The notes: generated by a model not told the origin, from the sequence alone. 64,000 nucleotides of DNA from Devosia ginsengisoli (GCF_024707105.1 NZ_JANQAJ010000013.1:62001-126000), one strand, 5' to 3'. Counted from the stretch's first letter, positions 54,570 through 64,000 are shown. Program-made: numbers and translations.

Positions 54570-54684
54570 TGGCAGACCTTATGATCCGAACACGCCGCTT
54601 TCCAGACCTACCGCCCTGCTACTGACAGATCCTGTCGCCAGCATGGCCCAAATATCCGGAAACCCACCTTGCAGGAGCACGCGC

Positions 54685-55212
54685 ATGGCCCGGATCGTCG
54701 GCTATATCGCTACCAGTCTCGACGGCTTCATCGCCACGCCCGACGAGAATCTCGATTGGCTCACCCAGCAGCCCGACCTCAATCTCGGCGAGCACGATTA
54801 TCGCAATTTCATCAACACGATCAGCACGGTAGTCATGGGCCGCGCCACCTATGACTGGATCGCAAAGTATCCAGGCGAATGGGAATACGAAGGCAAGCGC
54901 GTCATCGTCGTCACCTCGCGGCCCATCGACAATCCCAAGGGGCCGCTGGAAACTCGTTCGGATGTCCCAGCCCTCATCGCAGAACTGCGTGCCCTCGATG
55001 ACGGCAATGTCTGGATGCTGGGCGGCGGCAAATTGCAGATGGCCTTCATGGAGCGCGGCGCGCTGGACGAGATCGAGATTTACGTCATCTCCGAGATCAT
55101 CGGCGGCGGGCTGCCGCTGTTTCCGCCGACGGGTCTGCGCGCCTCCCCCAAGCTGGTCTCGGCGCAGAGCTTCGGCACGGCCTGTGCGCGCCTGCACTAT
55201 CGCTTCGGCTGA
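54685..55212 (+). CDS. dihydrofolate reductase family protein (RibD C-terminal type)
   Basis: A 175-residue DHFR-like fold protein: YIATSLDGFIATPDENLDW at the start, MGRATYDWI and the MLGGGKLQMAFMERG loop. The lack of key DHFR residues points to an unassigned reductase (RibD-C-like). GAGGAG is not present but GCAGGAG lies ten bases upstream of the ATG. Function is unknown. Confidence 0.88.
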   Translation: MARIVGYIATSLDGFIATPDENLDWLTQQPDLNLGEHDYRNFINTISTVVMGRATYDWIAKYPGEWEYEGKRVIVVTSRPIDNPKGPLETRSDVPALIAELRALDDGNVWMLGGGKLQMAFMERGALDEIEIYVISEIIGGGLPLFPPTGLRASPKLVSAQSFGTACARLHYRFG

Positions 55213-55221
55213 AACGCCGAA

Positions 55222-55242
55222 GGCCGCCCCGATGGGACGGCC
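55222..55242 (+). terminator. possible terminator after DHFR-family gene
   Basis: GGCCGCCC and GGGACGGCC can pair with one bulge, 10 bases past the stop, followed by a T-containing stretch (CTCGTTCAATTCT). Weak but placed between convergent genes. Confidence 0.4.
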
Positions 55243-55265
55243 CTCGTTCAATTCTACCGTATGGC

Positions 55266-55448
55266 TCAGCGTTTGAGGGCGTCGCGCGCCGCGTCCTTGG
55301 CCTCACCAACCTTCTGCTGAACCTTGCCGACAGCCTTGTCGAGCTTGCCCTCGGCCTGCAGCTTCTCATTGCCGGTCAGGCCGCCGGCGGCGTCCTTCAG
55401 GGCACCCTTGACCTGCTTGCCGGCGCCTTTGACTTCATCCTTGTGCAT
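55266..55448 (-). CDS. CsbD family stress protein
   Basis: A 60-residue charged helix protein with the CsbD pattern: MHKDEVKGAGKQVKGALKDA, GNEKLQAEGKLDKAVGKVQQ. Unstructured general-stress proteins of this family are controlled by sigma-B in Bacillus. AAGGAGG is an excellent ribosome site. An EcfG-type promoter lies 34-58 bases upstream, which fits general stress control in alphaproteobacteria. Confidence 0.92.
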   Translation of the reverse strand: MHKDEVKGAGKQVKGALKDAAGGLTGNEKLQAEGKLDKAVGKVQQKVGEAKDAARDALKR

Positions 55449-55481
55449 GACTGCCTCCTTGGGGCTGATGTTGCGATAAGC

Positions 55482-55506
55482 AACGGCCAAACTCGCGGGA
55501 TGTTCC
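55482..55506 (-). promoter_or_regulatory. EcfG-type stress promoter of csbD gene
   Basis: On the minus strand GGAAC is followed after exactly 16 bases by CGTT, the consensus of the alphaproteobacterial general stress sigma factor EcfG. It sits at a proper distance from the csbD start. Confidence 0.8.
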
Positions 55507-55599
55507 GTTAAATCGCTGTCATGCCGCACAAAATATTGTCACCCAAAGCGCGTCCCAGCCGGCATTGGCCAAATCCGCCATGGTCTGCTACACGGCGCC

Positions 55600-56271
55600 A
55601 TGCCCGGACCCATGCCCACCCTGCTCGACTACCACCCCCCGCTCGAGCCCTATCTCAACGTCCTCCATGTCGACGACGACATCCTGGTCGTCGACAAGCA
55701 ATCCGGCCTCCTGAGCGTGCCGGGCAAGGATCCATCCCTCTGGGATTGCATCGAATATCGCGCCCGCCAGACATGGCCCAGGGCTGGCATGTGCCACCGG
55801 CTCGACAAGGACACGTCGGGCGTCCTCGTACTGGCGCTCAACAAGCGCGCCCATGGCCGCATCGGCAGCCAGTTCGAGCACCGCAAGACCACCAAGGCCT
55901 ATATCGCCCGCGTCGCAGGGCTTATCGAGCACGATAGCGGCCTGGTCGACCTGCCGCTGGCGACCGATTGGGAAAACAAGCCACGCCAGCGCGTGGACCA
56001 TGAGAACGGCCGCCCATCGCAGACCGAATGGACCGTGCTGGAGCGCGAGGCCAACGCCACCCGCGTTCGGCTGCACCCCCTGACCGGGCGCACGCATCAG
56101 CTCAGGGTTCACATGAAGGCTATCGGCCATGTGATTCTGGGCGATGCCTTTTATGCCGATCCTGAGAGTTTCGCTGCCGCCGACCGCCTGCAATTGCATG
56201 CCGCTGAACTGGGGCTGACCCACCCGACGTCAGGCGAGTTCATGACCTTCGTCGCGCCCACGCCCTTCTAG
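55600..56271 (+). CDS. RluA family pseudouridine synthase
   Basis: A 223-residue enzyme of the RluA family: HRLDKDTSGVLVLA with catalytic Asp69, then PLTGRTHQLRVHM. No S4 domain, so it fits the RluA/TruC group. It isomerises uridines in rRNA or tRNA; the exact site is unknown. Its stop overlaps that of the convergent ASCH gene by four bases. Confidence 0.93.
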   Translation: MPGPMPTLLDYHPPLEPYLNVLHVDDDILVVDKQSGLLSVPGKDPSLWDCIEYRARQTWPRAGMCHRLDKDTSGVLVLALNKRAHGRIGSQFEHRKTTKAYIARVAGLIEHDSGLVDLPLATDWENKPRQRVDHENGRPSQTEWTVLEREANATRVRLHPLTGRTHQLRVHMKAIGHVILGDAFYADPESFAAADRLQLHAAELGLTHPTSGEFMTFVAPTPF

Positions 56272-56552
56272 GCTTCACCGAGATAGCTCACCTCGATGCG
56301 CTGGAACAGATGGCCCGGCTTCATCGTATCGAGCCATTTGCGGAAATCGGCCACATCCTTGAACCCGGCGCGCCGCGCCTCGGCCTCGCTGACATCGGTA
56401 GGCTCCATGTCGGTGATGGCGCCGATCTGCAGCAGGCCCACCTTGGTCTTGAGTGTCCCGCCGGACTTGACCGACGGACGGCTCCAGCGCCGGAACACCA
56501 GGTCGACCTTGCCTTGCTTGATCTCTTCGAGCAGTTCGCGCTTGAGCAACAT
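56268..56552 (-). CDS. stand-alone ASCH-like protein
   Basis: A 94-residue basic protein, homologous to the N-terminal half of 51,144-51,716 (RELLEEIKQGKVDLVFRRWS as against RSADLDAIWAGRVDILFRRW). It starts at the A of the RidA stop (TGATG). ASCH proteins are RNA/nucleoside binders; the neighbouring pseudouridine synthase fits an RNA link, an inference. Confidence 0.75.
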   Translation of the reverse strand: MLLKRELLEEIKQGKVDLVFRRWSRPSVKSGGTLKTKVGLLQIGAITDMEPTDVSEAEARRAGFKDVADFRKWLDTMKPGHLFQRIEVSYLGEA

Positions 56553-56932
56553 CAGTCCAGTACCGCCTGTGCCGTGATTTCGATCCGCAGGCCCTTGGCC
56601 AGCAATTCCTTGACCACCACCGTCGCCCGCACCGGAAACGGCTGCCGGGTGAAGAATTCGCGATAGACCGCGTTCATGCCGGCGGCATCGGCGCTGTCGA
56701 TGAGGAAAATCTGCACCATCACCAGATTGGCCAGCGTGCCGCCCGCCGCCTTCACCGCGATCTCCAGATTCTGGATGCACCGCCGCGCCTGGGCCTCGAT
56801 GCCGCCTTCGACGATCACGCCCGTGTCAGGATCCTCGGCAATCGCCACCAGCCACAGATGCTTGCCGGCCCGCACCGCATCGTTGATGGGCGACGACGAC
56901 GGCGCAATGCCGGTTTCAATGCGTTCGATCAT
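56552..56932 (-). CDS. RidA family protein
   Basis: A 126-residue imine deaminase-type protein: the Arg in PVRATVVVKELL corresponds to the active-site Arg105 of RidA. It removes reactive enamines/imines; several members are paralogues with other roles. First of the RidA-ASCH pair and just downstream of the tRNA-Leu gene. Confidence 0.92.
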   Translation of the reverse strand: MIERIETGIAPSSSPINDAVRAGKHLWLVAIAEDPDTGVIVEGGIEAQARRCIQNLEIAVKAAGGTLANLVMVQIFLIDSADAAGMNAVYREFFTRQPFPVRATVVVKELLAKGLRIEITAQAVLD

Positions 56933-56946
56933 AAGGCCTCCAGTCC

Positions 56947-57032
56947 TGGTGCGGGCGGCGGGACTTGAACCCGCACGGGGCTACCCCCTCCGGATTTTAA
57001 GTCCGGTGTGTCTACCATTCCACCACGCCCGC
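56947..57032 (-). tRNA. tRNA-Leu (anticodon TAA)
   Basis: The minus strand folds as a cloverleaf: acceptor GCGGGCG/CGCCCGC, anticodon stem CCGGA/TCCGG with loop CTTAAAA (anticodon TAA), a long variable arm (class II, as for Leu), T-loop GTTCAAGTC. The 3' end is A followed by an encoded CCA (56,947-56,949). Confidence 0.96.
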
Positions 57033-57499
57033 GTCGGCTCGCAGGTAGCATGGGGGAAGGGTGATGCCAACGTCATTGGACGTTCTGCGGGCAACAGAAA
57101 ACGCCGCCCGGCCAATTGGCGTCGCGGTTGCACGGTAACGGGCGGCCATCGGGCCTTCCGAAACAGGGTAGAACGGTCCAATGGCCGCCCGTCACGAGCC
57201 GGTTTTGCGCGGGGTATGGTTCAGGCGACACCGTTATTGCAGGCGCGGCTGCCGTATTTCCCCCCACTGGACAGGCGCCCCCGTCCCCCGGTCCTCCCGC
57301 CCGGCCCTGCGTCGGGGCCGCGTGTATGGCGGGAATAGGCAAGAGTATGCGGGAGGTTTTGGAGATGGGGATAAGTTTTTGTGGCGGCGACCAGCGACGC
57401 TGGTTGAGCGGCCGCTTCCGACCCCATCCTGGCCATTCGAAGGTACGGTGGACACTCCCGAAAGCAGCCGTAGTTGAACCTAATACCCATTATGGAACG
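57033..57499. other. 467-bp region without a gene
   Basis: Upstream of the tRNA and downstream of the methyltransferase gene. It holds a 12-bp perfect inverted repeat (ACGGGCGGCCAT at 57,138-57,149 and its complement at 57,181-57,192, spacing 31). The part near 57,400-57,480 is of the 'GCTTCCGACCCC...' type seen in intergenic remnants of many proteobacteria. No ORF has a plausible protein. The tRNA promoter should be at its left edge. Confidence 0.55.
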
Positions 57500-58312
57500 T
57501 CAGCCAGATGCTGAACGGCGAGCCATATAGAGCATCGTGGTTATGTTGCGCGTCACTTGATTGTCGAAATCCTCTCTGGCAATGCGCTCCAACTCGGCCA
57601 AGACGGCCTCACGATCCGGGCGCAGACTGACATTGGAATAACTGGCGTACAGCTCGACGGTTTGCGCTGCATCCAACACCACAGACCATGTGCTTCGATG
57701 CCAATCGATGCTGTCGAATGCCCCTGTTGCATTGATCGCTGACACGCGAGCATCTACGTCGGCCCCGAACTCTAGGCGAGAATGGCCATCATTCGAGGGG
57801 TTGGTTGGGCCACTTGAAAGCAAATCCAGCGTGGCTTCGTGAAAGGGATCAGGTTTGGAGGGATTGCCGTAAATGTTCCAGAACGGAGCCCACCATCCAC
57901 CACCTCGGAGGGCTCTGGCGATTTTGGCTAGGGCGGCATCTTCATCCAACCAGTGAAACGCCGTCGCGCTTGTGCCAAGATCAAAACTGGAGCTGCCAAG
58001 CTCGACATCTTCGAAGGCACTGTTGACGACGCGGAGAGCTGGCTGCACTGTCCCTCCTTCCAAGAAAGTCGCTAAGCGAGGATCAGGTTCAATCGCGAGA
58101 AGCGGATTTACACCCAACGTCAGAAGCTGTCGCGTAGCCTTGCCCGTGCCTGCTCCAATCTCGAACGCAGCGGTGCCTTGATTAACCCCGCAGTGTGAGT
58201 GAAGCGTCTCAAACACCCAATCGGGATAGTCAGGCCGCGATCTGTCGTAACTGGCAGGATTAAGGCCAAAGGCAGTTCTTCCCGTTTCTTTGGCCAGTGA
58301 TGAAGCGCTCAT
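57500..58312 (-). CDS. class I SAM-dependent methyltransferase
   Basis: A 270-residue methyltransferase: SAM motif I FEIGAGTGKATRQLL, acidic loop LLAIEPDP, TSATAFHWLDEDAAL and a Trp-rich motif (GGWWAPFWN). Small-molecule or unknown substrate. AGGGAGGGAAG precedes the ATG at 58,312. GC content and codon use are clearly lower than in neighbours, so it is probably acquired. No partner gene nearby. Confidence 0.88.
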   Translation of the reverse strand: MSASSLAKETGRTAFGLNPASYDRSRPDYPDWVFETLHSHCGVNQGTAAFEIGAGTGKATRQLLTLGVNPLLAIEPDPRLATFLEGGTVQPALRVVNSAFEDVELGSSSFDLGTSATAFHWLDEDAALAKIARALRGGGWWAPFWNIYGNPSKPDPFHEATLDLLSSGPTNPSNDGHSRLEFGADVDARVSAINATGAFDSIDWHRSTWSVVLDAAQTVELYASYSNVSLRPDREAVLAELERIAREDFDNQVTRNITTMLYMARRSASG

Positions 58313-58514
58313 TAAGCTTCCCTCCCTAAGGTGCAAAACTCAAGATATTTGCACTGCTTCGTTCCTCCTGCAATCTCAACTGCCTGAATGGTGCATATCT
58401 CAGGTTCAAGAGAACGATCGGTCGGTGCGGAGATAATCTCTGGCTTGGCGCCTACCACCTGCCAGAAGCGGACAGTCGGTAATCCACCCCAAATCGGACG
58501 CTGCGGGTTTGTCG

Positions 58515-59012
58515 TCAGTCCGTCCCGCCCGAGATCGGCGCCACATAGGCCACGTCGAGGTCCCATGGGAAGAAAATCCAGGTGTCCTGGCTGACTTCGG
58601 TGATGAAGGTGTCGACCAGTTCGCGGCCCTTGGGCTTGGCGTAGACGGTGGCGAAATGGGCGCCGGGAAGCATTTCGCGGACGACGCGGGCGGTGGAGCC
58701 GGTGTCGACCAGGTCGTCGACGATCAGCACCTTGCCGCCATTCTTCGCCACGTCGAGGATCGGCTGGCTGATGGGCTTGAGCACCTGGATGCCGCCCTGG
58801 TTCTGGTGGTCATAGCTCTTGACGGCCACGGTCTCGACCGTGCGGATATTGAGCTCGCGCGCCACGATGGCGGCCGGCACCAGCCCACCGCGGGCAATGG
58901 CGACGACCGCGTCGAACGAGCCCATGCCGGCCAGCCGCCAGGCCAGCGCCCGGCTGTCGCGGTGGAACTGGTCCCAGGTCACGGGGAACGACTTCTGGTT
59001 CGGATTGCTCAC
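58515..59012 (-). CDS. gpt: xanthine-guanine phosphoribosyltransferase
   Basis: A 165-residue purine salvage enzyme: PRPP-binding [17 protein letters not shown] and the [17 protein letters not shown] segment. It converts xanthine or guanine with PRPP to XMP or GMP. GTG start at 59,012 with AGGAG nine bases upstream. Confidence 0.95.
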   Translation of the reverse strand: MSNPNQKSFPVTWDQFHRDSRALAWRLAGMGSFDAVVAIARGGLVPAAIVARELNIRTVETVAVKSYDHQNQGGIQVLKPISQPILDVAKNGGKVLIVDDLVDTGSTARVVREMLPGAHFATVYAKPKGRELVDTFITEVSQDTWIFFPWDLDVAYVAPISGGTD

Positions 59013-59130
59013 GGTTCGAGGCTCCTGCGCCGGCGCCGCCCAGCGCCGGGATGAATGAGAAGGATCGTGCTTAGCAAACCTCGGCCACCGCGCCAATCGC
59101 CCTGCGCGATTATGCCCAGTAACCGCGCGG

Positions 59131-59904
59131 TCAGTAGACTTCGTCAGGCGGCGGCACACCAGCTCTGGCATGCGCCGCAGCCACCATCTCGCGCACCTTG
59201 CCGGCCGCCTCTTCCAGCCGGGCCGCATCGGACGAGCGCAGGACCAGCTCAGTCATCACCCGATCCTTGCCCATCTGCGGGTAGCTGCCCATCTTGACGT
59301 CAGGATATTGCGCCTGCAGTGCGCCGAGCGGCCCGCCCAAAGTCCCCTCGCCCACCGCGGCCCTGATGGCCACCGACAAGACCTTCTTGCCGCCCTTGAG
59401 CACCGGCACCAGCGCCTCGAGCATGGCCCGCATGATGACAGGCACGCCGGCCATGACATGCACATTGCCGATGCGGAAGCCTGGGGCGGCGCTGACGGAG
59501 TTCACGATGAGCGAGGCGCCTTCGGGAATGCGCGCCATGCGCAACCGCGCTTCGTTGACCTCGGTGCCGGTCTGCTTCCAGCGCGTTTCCAGCATGGCCC
59601 GTGCCTCGGGGTGGATTGGCAAAGCCACGCCGAACGCCTTGGCGATAGCGTCGGCGGTGATGTCGTCATGCGTCGGGCCGATACCGCCGGTGGTGAAGAC
59701 ATAGGTGTAGCGGGCGCGCAAGGCGTTGACGGCATCGACGATATCGTCTGTCTCGTCGCTGACCACGCGCACTTCCTTGAGGTCGATCCCCAGATCGGTG
59801 CAGAAATCGGCGGTGGCGCCGATATTGACGTCCTTGGTCCGCCCCGAAAGGATTTCGTCGCCGATGACCAGGAGGGCGGCGGTAACGGTGTCTGGACTGG
59901 ACAT
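59131..59904 (-). CDS. molybdopterin-binding/CinA N-terminal-like protein
   Basis: A 257-residue MoaB/Mog-fold protein: [28 protein letters not shown], and [13 protein letters not shown], all from the CinA N-terminal domain; the nicotinamide-nucleotide deamidase C-terminal domain is absent. Possible nucleotide-related role as in CinA; not shown. Divergent to map, 126 bases away. Confidence 0.9.
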   Translation of the reverse strand: MSSPDTVTAALLVIGDEILSGRTKDVNIGATADFCTDLGIDLKEVRVVSDETDDIVDAVNALRARYTYVFTTGGIGPTHDDITADAIAKAFGVALPIHPEARAMLETRWKQTGTEVNEARLRMARIPEGASLIVNSVSAAPGFRIGNVHVMAGVPVIMRAMLEALVPVLKGGKKVLSVAIRAAVGEGTLGGPLGALQAQYPDVKMGSYPQMGKDRVMTELVLRSSDAARLEEAAGKVREMVAAAHARAGVPPPDEVY

Positions 59905-60030
59905 GGCAAAATTCCGTGGCTTGCTGCCCGTCAGCAATGCCCTTGCGCGATATCGGCGTCAAGCGAGCGCCCCACCCTTCCAATATCAGGGGCAAGCGAC
60001 TAATTTGACAGTAATTCTCCGGAGTCCCGC

Positions 60031-60864
60031 ATGATTACCTTCGTCGATGCCCCTGCCAAAGCCCGCCGCACCCCCGGCGTCATTCCGCTGCATGGCAGTG
60101 AAGGCTTCGAGGGCATGCGCAAGGCCGGGGCACTGACCGCGCAGGCGCTGGATATCCTCACCGAATATGCCGAGCCGGGCGTGCCCACCTCCACGCTCGA
60201 CAGGGTCGCCTATGAATTCGCCCGCGATCATGGCGCCGTACCGGCCACCATTTTCTACAAGGGCTACCGTCATTCGCTCTGCACCTCGATCAACCACGTC
60301 GTCTGCCATGGCATTCCCGACGAGCGCCCGCTGCGCGACGGCGATATCGTCAATATCGACCTGACCCTGGTGGTTGATGGCTGGCATGGCGATTCCAGCC
60401 GCATGTATCCTGTCGGCGAGATTTCGCGGAAGGCCGAGCGGCTGATCGAAATCACCTATGCCGGGCTCGAGGCCGGCATAGCTGCGGCGAAGCCCGGCAA
60501 TACGACCGGCGATATCGGCGCCGCCATCCAGGCCGTTGCCGAGGATGAACGCATGAGCGTGGTACGCGATTTCGTGGGTCACGGGCTGGGCAAGCTCTTC
60601 CACGACGAGCCCAATATCATGCATTTCGGGACGCCCGGCACCGGCGTTCCGCTGAAGCCGGGCATGATCTTCACCATCGAGCCGATGATCAATCTCGGCC
60701 GCCCGCATGTGAAAATCCTCTCCGACGGCTGGACCGCCGTGACGCGTGACCGGACGCTGTCGGCCCAGTGCGAGCATTCCATAGGCATTACCGAGACCGG
60801 CTGCGAGATTTTCACGCTCTCGCCCGCCGGACTGTTCAATCCCATGGCTGCGCGGGCAGCATGA
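60031..60864 (+). CDS. map: methionine aminopeptidase type I
   Basis: A 277-residue metalloprotease that removes initiator Met. Metal ligands: Asp in [19 protein letters not shown], His in GHGLG, Glu in FTIEPMI, final Glu in TVTETGCEI region. Full length. It overlaps radC by an ATGA. Confidence 0.96.
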   Translation: MITFVDAPAKARRTPGVIPLHGSEGFEGMRKAGALTAQALDILTEYAEPGVPTSTLDRVAYEFARDHGAVPATIFYKGYRHSLCTSINHVVCHGIPDERPLRDGDIVNIDLTLVVDGWHGDSSRMYPVGEISRKAERLIEITYAGLEAGIAAAKPGNTTGDIGAAIQAVAEDERMSVVRDFVGHGLGKLFHDEPNIMHFGTPGTGVPLKPGMIFTIEPMINLGRPHVKILSDGWTAVTRDRTLSAQCEHSIGITETGCEIFTLSPAGLFNPMAARAA

Positions 60865-61622
60865 GCAAGGAGCGGCGCGACGCGTTCGCCGAAGCCAGCT
60901 ATCCGACGCCGAGCGGGGACGATAGCCGTTCCGGCAATCGCCCCGAAGCCGACGACCAAGCCGGCCACCGCCAGCGCGTGCGCACCCGCTTCCTCAAGGT
61001 CGGCGGCGATGCGCTGGAAGATTACGAATTGCTCGAACTGGCTCTTCAGCTAGCCATTCCCCGGCGCGACACCAAGGCTTTGGCGAAGACGCTGCTGCGG
61101 GAATTCGGCTCCTTCTCGGGTGTGTTCAACGCCAGCCAGGCGCGGCTGGAGAAGGTCGAAGGGCTGGGGGCCACCTCGGTCGCCCATATCAAGGTGATCC
61201 AGGCCGTCGCCGCCCGCTTCGGCCGCGATCGCATCGACAATGAGCAGCCGATCCTGGGTTCCTGGAGCCAGTTGATCGATTATTGCCGCAGCCAGATGGC
61301 CTTCGAATCCATCGAGCAGTTCCGCATCCTGTTCCTCGACAAGAAGAACCGGCTCATCGCCGACGAGGTGCAGCAGACCGGCACCGTGGACCACACGCCG
61401 GTTTATCCGCGCGAAGTCATCAAGCGCACGCTCGAACTCTCCGCCACCGCGCTGATCCTGGTGCATAACCACCCATCGGGCGACCCTTCGCCGTCATCGG
61501 CCGATGTGCGGATGACCAGGGAAATATCGGACATAGCCAAGCCCCTGGGCATAACCCTGCACGATCACATCATCATCGGGAAATCGGGCCACGCCTCGCT
61601 GCGCGGCCTCAAGCTACTCTGA
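60861..61622 (+). CDS. radC: RadC family JAB domain protein
   Basis: A 253-residue protein: N-terminal helix-hairpin-helix DNA-binding part ([16 protein letters not shown]) and C-terminal JAB/JAMM metal motif ([15 protein letters not shown]). Role in repair in this family is disputed. The A of its ATG overlaps the map stop. It overlaps the convergent acyltransferase gene by nine bases. Confidence 0.93.
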   Translation: MSKERRDAFAEASYPTPSGDDSRSGNRPEADDQAGHRQRVRTRFLKVGGDALEDYELLELALQLAIPRRDTKALAKTLLREFGSFSGVFNASQARLEKVEGLGATSVAHIKVIQAVAARFGRDRIDNEQPILGSWSQLIDYCRSQMAFESIEQFRILFLDKKNRLIADEVQQTGTVDHTPVYPREVIKRTLELSATALILVHNHPSGDPSPSSADVRMTREISDIAKPLGITLHDHIIIGKSGHASLRGLKLL

Positions 61623-62858
61623 TTTTTCGGCCGCGACGGGGTGGCTCGCACCGGTGATCCGGTCGAATATCTGTCGCCCGCCGCGCACCGCGGCCTTCAG
61701 CTGCGGATTGGCCTTTATGGCCGCCCGCATCTTCTGAAACACCCGATGCGCCTTGACGATCACCGCGCCTTGCAGCGTCAAACCAACATAGTGCTGGCGC
61801 AGCGGCATCTGCACATTGCACCAGTGCCGCTTCTCGTCGGTGAAGCCGCTCCCCATGTCGAAGACGCGGATGCCCTGGTCGAACACCGTCTGCATCACCC
61901 ATAGCAGGCATTGCTTGCCGGGCGAGCCGTTCTGGATAGCCAGATCGTCGCTCATCGAGGAGATGAGGCAGAACATGCGGTCGTTGTGGACCACGTTATA
62001 GCGCACGGCGACGATCTGGCCATTGAGCCGCAGGATATGCAGCCGCACATCGACGCCGGAGCCGGCCTTGGCCAGGTCGTGATAGAAACCGATCAACCCG
62101 TCACGGACAAAGGTATCGCGGATGCCCATGGCCTTGAAGCGGGCCGAGCGCTGGATGAACATGGTCTCGATGGCGCAGCGCGTATCACCGCCATTGCGCA
62201 CTTCCTCGAAGCTCACCTCGCCCATGGCGCCGAGCCGGTCCCCCTGCTGCCGGTCATGCTTGCGGCGTGACTTGCTGCGCTGCAGGCGATCGCATTCTTT
62301 CCAACTGGAATATTCCGAGCGATAGAGCGTCTCGACGGTCAGGGTAGCGCCCAGTTCGTCGAACAGCCCGCTATGCCCCCCGACCTCGGCCGGGATCGAG
62401 CGCAGATAAACCAGGTCGGCGCCATCGAGATGGCTAAACATGGTCTGCCACAGGAGGCAGCGCGCCATCGGGTCGAGCGCCGCAAGACGGCCATAGTTGG
62501 AAACGGGTGCATAACACCCGACATTGGCCCCCGGAAACCAGGTGAAGACCGATACGCCGTGAACCTTCTTGCGGTGCAGAGGCAGCAGCGCCACGGCCTC
62601 ACCATCGACGCAGCCGACGACATAGCGCTGATCCTCCCGCGCTATGCCGTGATGCTGCACCCAGGCATGAATGAAATCGAAGTTCTGCCCGGGCGACTCG
62701 ATGCCGCCCGCCTGCAAACGCCGCCAGGTCGCTTCCACCACTTCAAGGTCATCAGTGACCTCTGCGGTAATTTCGCCGGCCGCGCGGCTGGTTATCGGCT
62801 CGGCGTCGGTGACGGCCCGATTATCCAGCAACGGGGACATGATTTCAAAGGCAGGCAT
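61614..62858 (-). CDS. GNAT/CelD-like acyltransferase
   Basis: A 414-residue protein of the CelD/FemAB-like acetyltransferase group (PF13480 type): two GNAT-like halves, with [19 protein letters not shown] in the first and [20 protein letters not shown] plus [14 protein letters not shown] in the second. Related proteins act in cellulose or polysaccharide synthesis. AAGGAG precedes the ATG at 62,858. Confidence 0.88.
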   Translation of the reverse strand: MPAFEIMSPLLDNRAVTDAEPITSRAAGEITAEVTDDLEVVEATWRRLQAGGIESPGQNFDFIHAWVQHHGIAREDQRYVVGCVDGEAVALLPLHRKKVHGVSVFTWFPGANVGCYAPVSNYGRLAALDPMARCLLWQTMFSHLDGADLVYLRSIPAEVGGHSGLFDELGATLTVETLYRSEYSSWKECDRLQRSKSRRKHDRQQGDRLGAMGEVSFEEVRNGGDTRCAIETMFIQRSARFKAMGIRDTFVRDGLIGFYHDLAKAGSGVDVRLHILRLNGQIVAVRYNVVHNDRMFCLISSMSDDLAIQNGSPGKQCLLWVMQTVFDQGIRVFDMGSGFTDEKRHWCNVQMPLRQHYVGLTLQGAVIVKAHRVFQKMRAAIKANPQLKAAVRGGRQIFDRITGASHPVAAEKSE

Positions 62859-62972
62859 GAGAACTCCTTCGGCCTGCACTTTGCATCAGGCGAAGTAAAC
62901 CCAAGTTCAACATCTCACGCGCAAATCACGGCGCGTTGCAAAAAACGTTTGAAGGTTAAGCCGGGCTTACCG

Positions 62973-63707
62973 CTAGCCGAAGGTGGCCAGGACCGGGAAA
63001 GTCTCGAGGAACCAGTAGGACAGCCGGGTGAAATTGCCGGTGAGGAACAACACGCCCGTCACCACCAGCAACCCGCCCATGACGCGCTCGACCGTGTGCA
63101 GATGCTTCTTGAAGCCCTGGAAGAAGGTCAGGAACGGCCCGATGGCAATGCCGGCCAGAAAGAACGGCACGCCCAGCCCCAGCGAGTAGATGCCCAGCAG
63201 TCCGGCCCCTTCCCATGCCGTGTCACGGCTGGCGGCGACAGACAGCACCGCGGCCAGCACCGGCCCGATACAGGGCGTCCAGCCGATGGCAAAGGCCAGC
63301 CCCAGCAGGAACCCGCCAAGCGGTCCGCTGGCCATGCCCGGCCCCTGGTGGCGCAATTGCCGGTCGAGCAGGCCGATACGGTAGACGCCGAGAAAATGCA
63401 GGCCCATGGCGATGATCAGCACACCGGCAATCGGCGTCAGGATGGGCAGCGCCTGCCGGAAGGCTTGTCCGAAGGCGGTGGCCGTCGCGCCCAGCGTGAC
63501 GAAGACCACGGCAAAGCCGAGAATGAAGAACAAGGAGGTGAACGCCACCCGCCGCTGCAGGGCGGCCGCACCGGCATCGTCGGCACGCAACTGGTCGAAA
63601 CTCGCCCCGCTCATATAGGTGAGATAGGGCGGTACCAACGGCAACACGCAGGGGCTGAGAAAACTCAGCACGCCCGCGCCGAACACCAATGGCAGAGAGA
63701 ATTCCAA
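62973..63707 (-). CDS. ccdA: cytochrome c biogenesis protein CcdA
   Basis: A 244-residue membrane protein with six helices, passing electrons from thioredoxin to the periplasm. Redox cysteines are Cys20 (SPC) and Cys146 (TPC). Starts with TTG at 63,707; GGAG eight bases upstream supports it. Confidence 0.93.
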   Translation of the reverse strand: MEFSLPLVFGAGVLSFLSPCVLPLVPPYLTYMSGASFDQLRADDAGAAALQRRVAFTSLFFILGFAVVFVTLGATATAFGQAFRQALPILTPIAGVLIIAMGLHFLGVYRIGLLDRQLRHQGPGMASGPLGGFLLGLAFAIGWTPCIGPVLAAVLSVAASRDTAWEGAGLLGIYSLGLGVPFFLAGIAIGPFLTFFQGFKKHLHTVERVMGGLLVVTGVLFLTGNFTRLSYWFLETFPVLATFG

Positions 63708-63890
63708 GATCGACGCTCCTGTTGCGCCGTGGTTTTACCGCGTCGGAACAACAAAGCAACGCGCCCAGTGTCGCATCGCCGCTTTGTGACCTCCCACAAA
63801 GCCGCCGTTTCAGCAGATCTTGCCCGGAAACTTGTGTCAGCCGGGCAAAGCCGACTATTCTGTCCTCCTTTCCGGCACGGAGCGGTTGTG

Positions 63891-64000
63891 ATGGTCAAAC
63901 CACTGGCTGCGATCCTGGTCATGCTGATGCTCTTCGCAGGCCCTGCGGCGCTCGCCCAGCCGGTTTCATACCCCGAACCGGCCGACCCGCTGCCGGGGCG
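63891..64000 (+). CDS. secreted protein, cut off by window edge
   Basis: The first 36 codons of a gene begin with a signal peptide (MVKPLAAILVMLMLFAGPAA, cleaved after ALA), then QPVSYPEPADPLPG. GGAG lies eight bases before the ATG. No family can be named from this fragment. Confidence 0.6.
   Translation, partial: MVKPLAAILVMLMLFAGPAALAQPVSYPEPADPLPG

Noticed and set aside
57138..57192. Transposon ends flanking the tRNA-side region
   Set aside because: The 12-bp inverted repeat encloses only 31 bases and no transposase; more likely a hairpin element.
58312..58566. 84-codon minus-strand frame between methyltransferase and gpt
   Set aside because: No ribosome site, overlaps the true end of gpt and reads through remnant-type intergenic sequence.

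Overview
The window is a GC-rich (mid-60s percent by eye), tightly packed chromosomal segment from an alphaproteobacterium of the order Hyphomicrobiales. Devosia or a close relative is my best guess, but that is inference from gene content: a DUF2336 HEAT-like protein, a DUF3126 protein, two bacterial transglutaminase-like cysteine peptidases, NasT/NasS, a Rhodobacter-type gene-transfer-agent head-spike pair, an EcfG-type stress promoter, and rhizobial-style intergenic palindromes. There is no rRNA, CRISPR array, transposase or integrase. One tRNA-Leu gene is present.

Layout. 1-10 kb: the end of a glycosyltransferase, an isolated GTA-like head-spike base/fibre pair, a secreted Sel1-repeat protein, the sulfate-activation operon cysQ-cysD-cysNC, a polyisoprenyl-phosphate sugar transferase and two secreted proteins. 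10-17.5 kb: NAD kinase (frameshifted as sequenced), DUF2336, a lytic transglycosylase, a nitroreductase and two large secreted proteins of unknown function, the second frameshifted. 17.6-21.5 kb: a nucleotide-sugar operon ugd, UDP-hexuronate epimerase (frameshifted) and phosphohexomutase. 21.5-32 kb: housekeeping genes (arfB, thrS, yidD, a scaffold-like Fe-S protein, folE, hisI, a rhomboid protease), c-di-GMP/PAS proteins and small conserved proteins. 32-41 kb: cysE, hydrolases, an FAD monooxygenase, a TetR/hydrolase unit with paired operators, a SLOG-like/HerA-like pair and a ReAV-type asparaginase. 41-52 kb: secreted proteins, an epimerase, nasT-nasS, a Tet-type MFS pump, a diguanylate cyclase, and a gluconate/6-phosphogluconate cluster (gnd, an SDR dehydrogenase, gntK). 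52-64 kb: MerR/TipAS, CYTH, ogt, CsbD, a pseudouridine synthase, two ASCH-like proteins, RidA, tRNA-Leu, a lower-GC methyltransferase insert, gpt, map-radC, a CelD-like acyltransferase and ccdA.

How they fit together. Several genes point to an exopolysaccharide or capsule: the glycosyltransferase, the sugar transferase, ugd/epimerase/mutase and perhaps the Sel1 protein. The head-spike pair lies in the same neighbourhood; in Rhodobacter capsulatus such spikes bind the capsule. cysQDNC and cysE cover sulfate activation and cysteine synthesis.

Three genes carry single-base frameshifts (10,661; 16,141; about 20,015). Two are one extra C in a C6 run, and one hits NAD kinase, which is normally essential. 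Consensus errors are therefore the simplest explanation, although real mutation cannot be excluded from one sequence. Three families of intergenic palindromes fill many of the gaps between genes.
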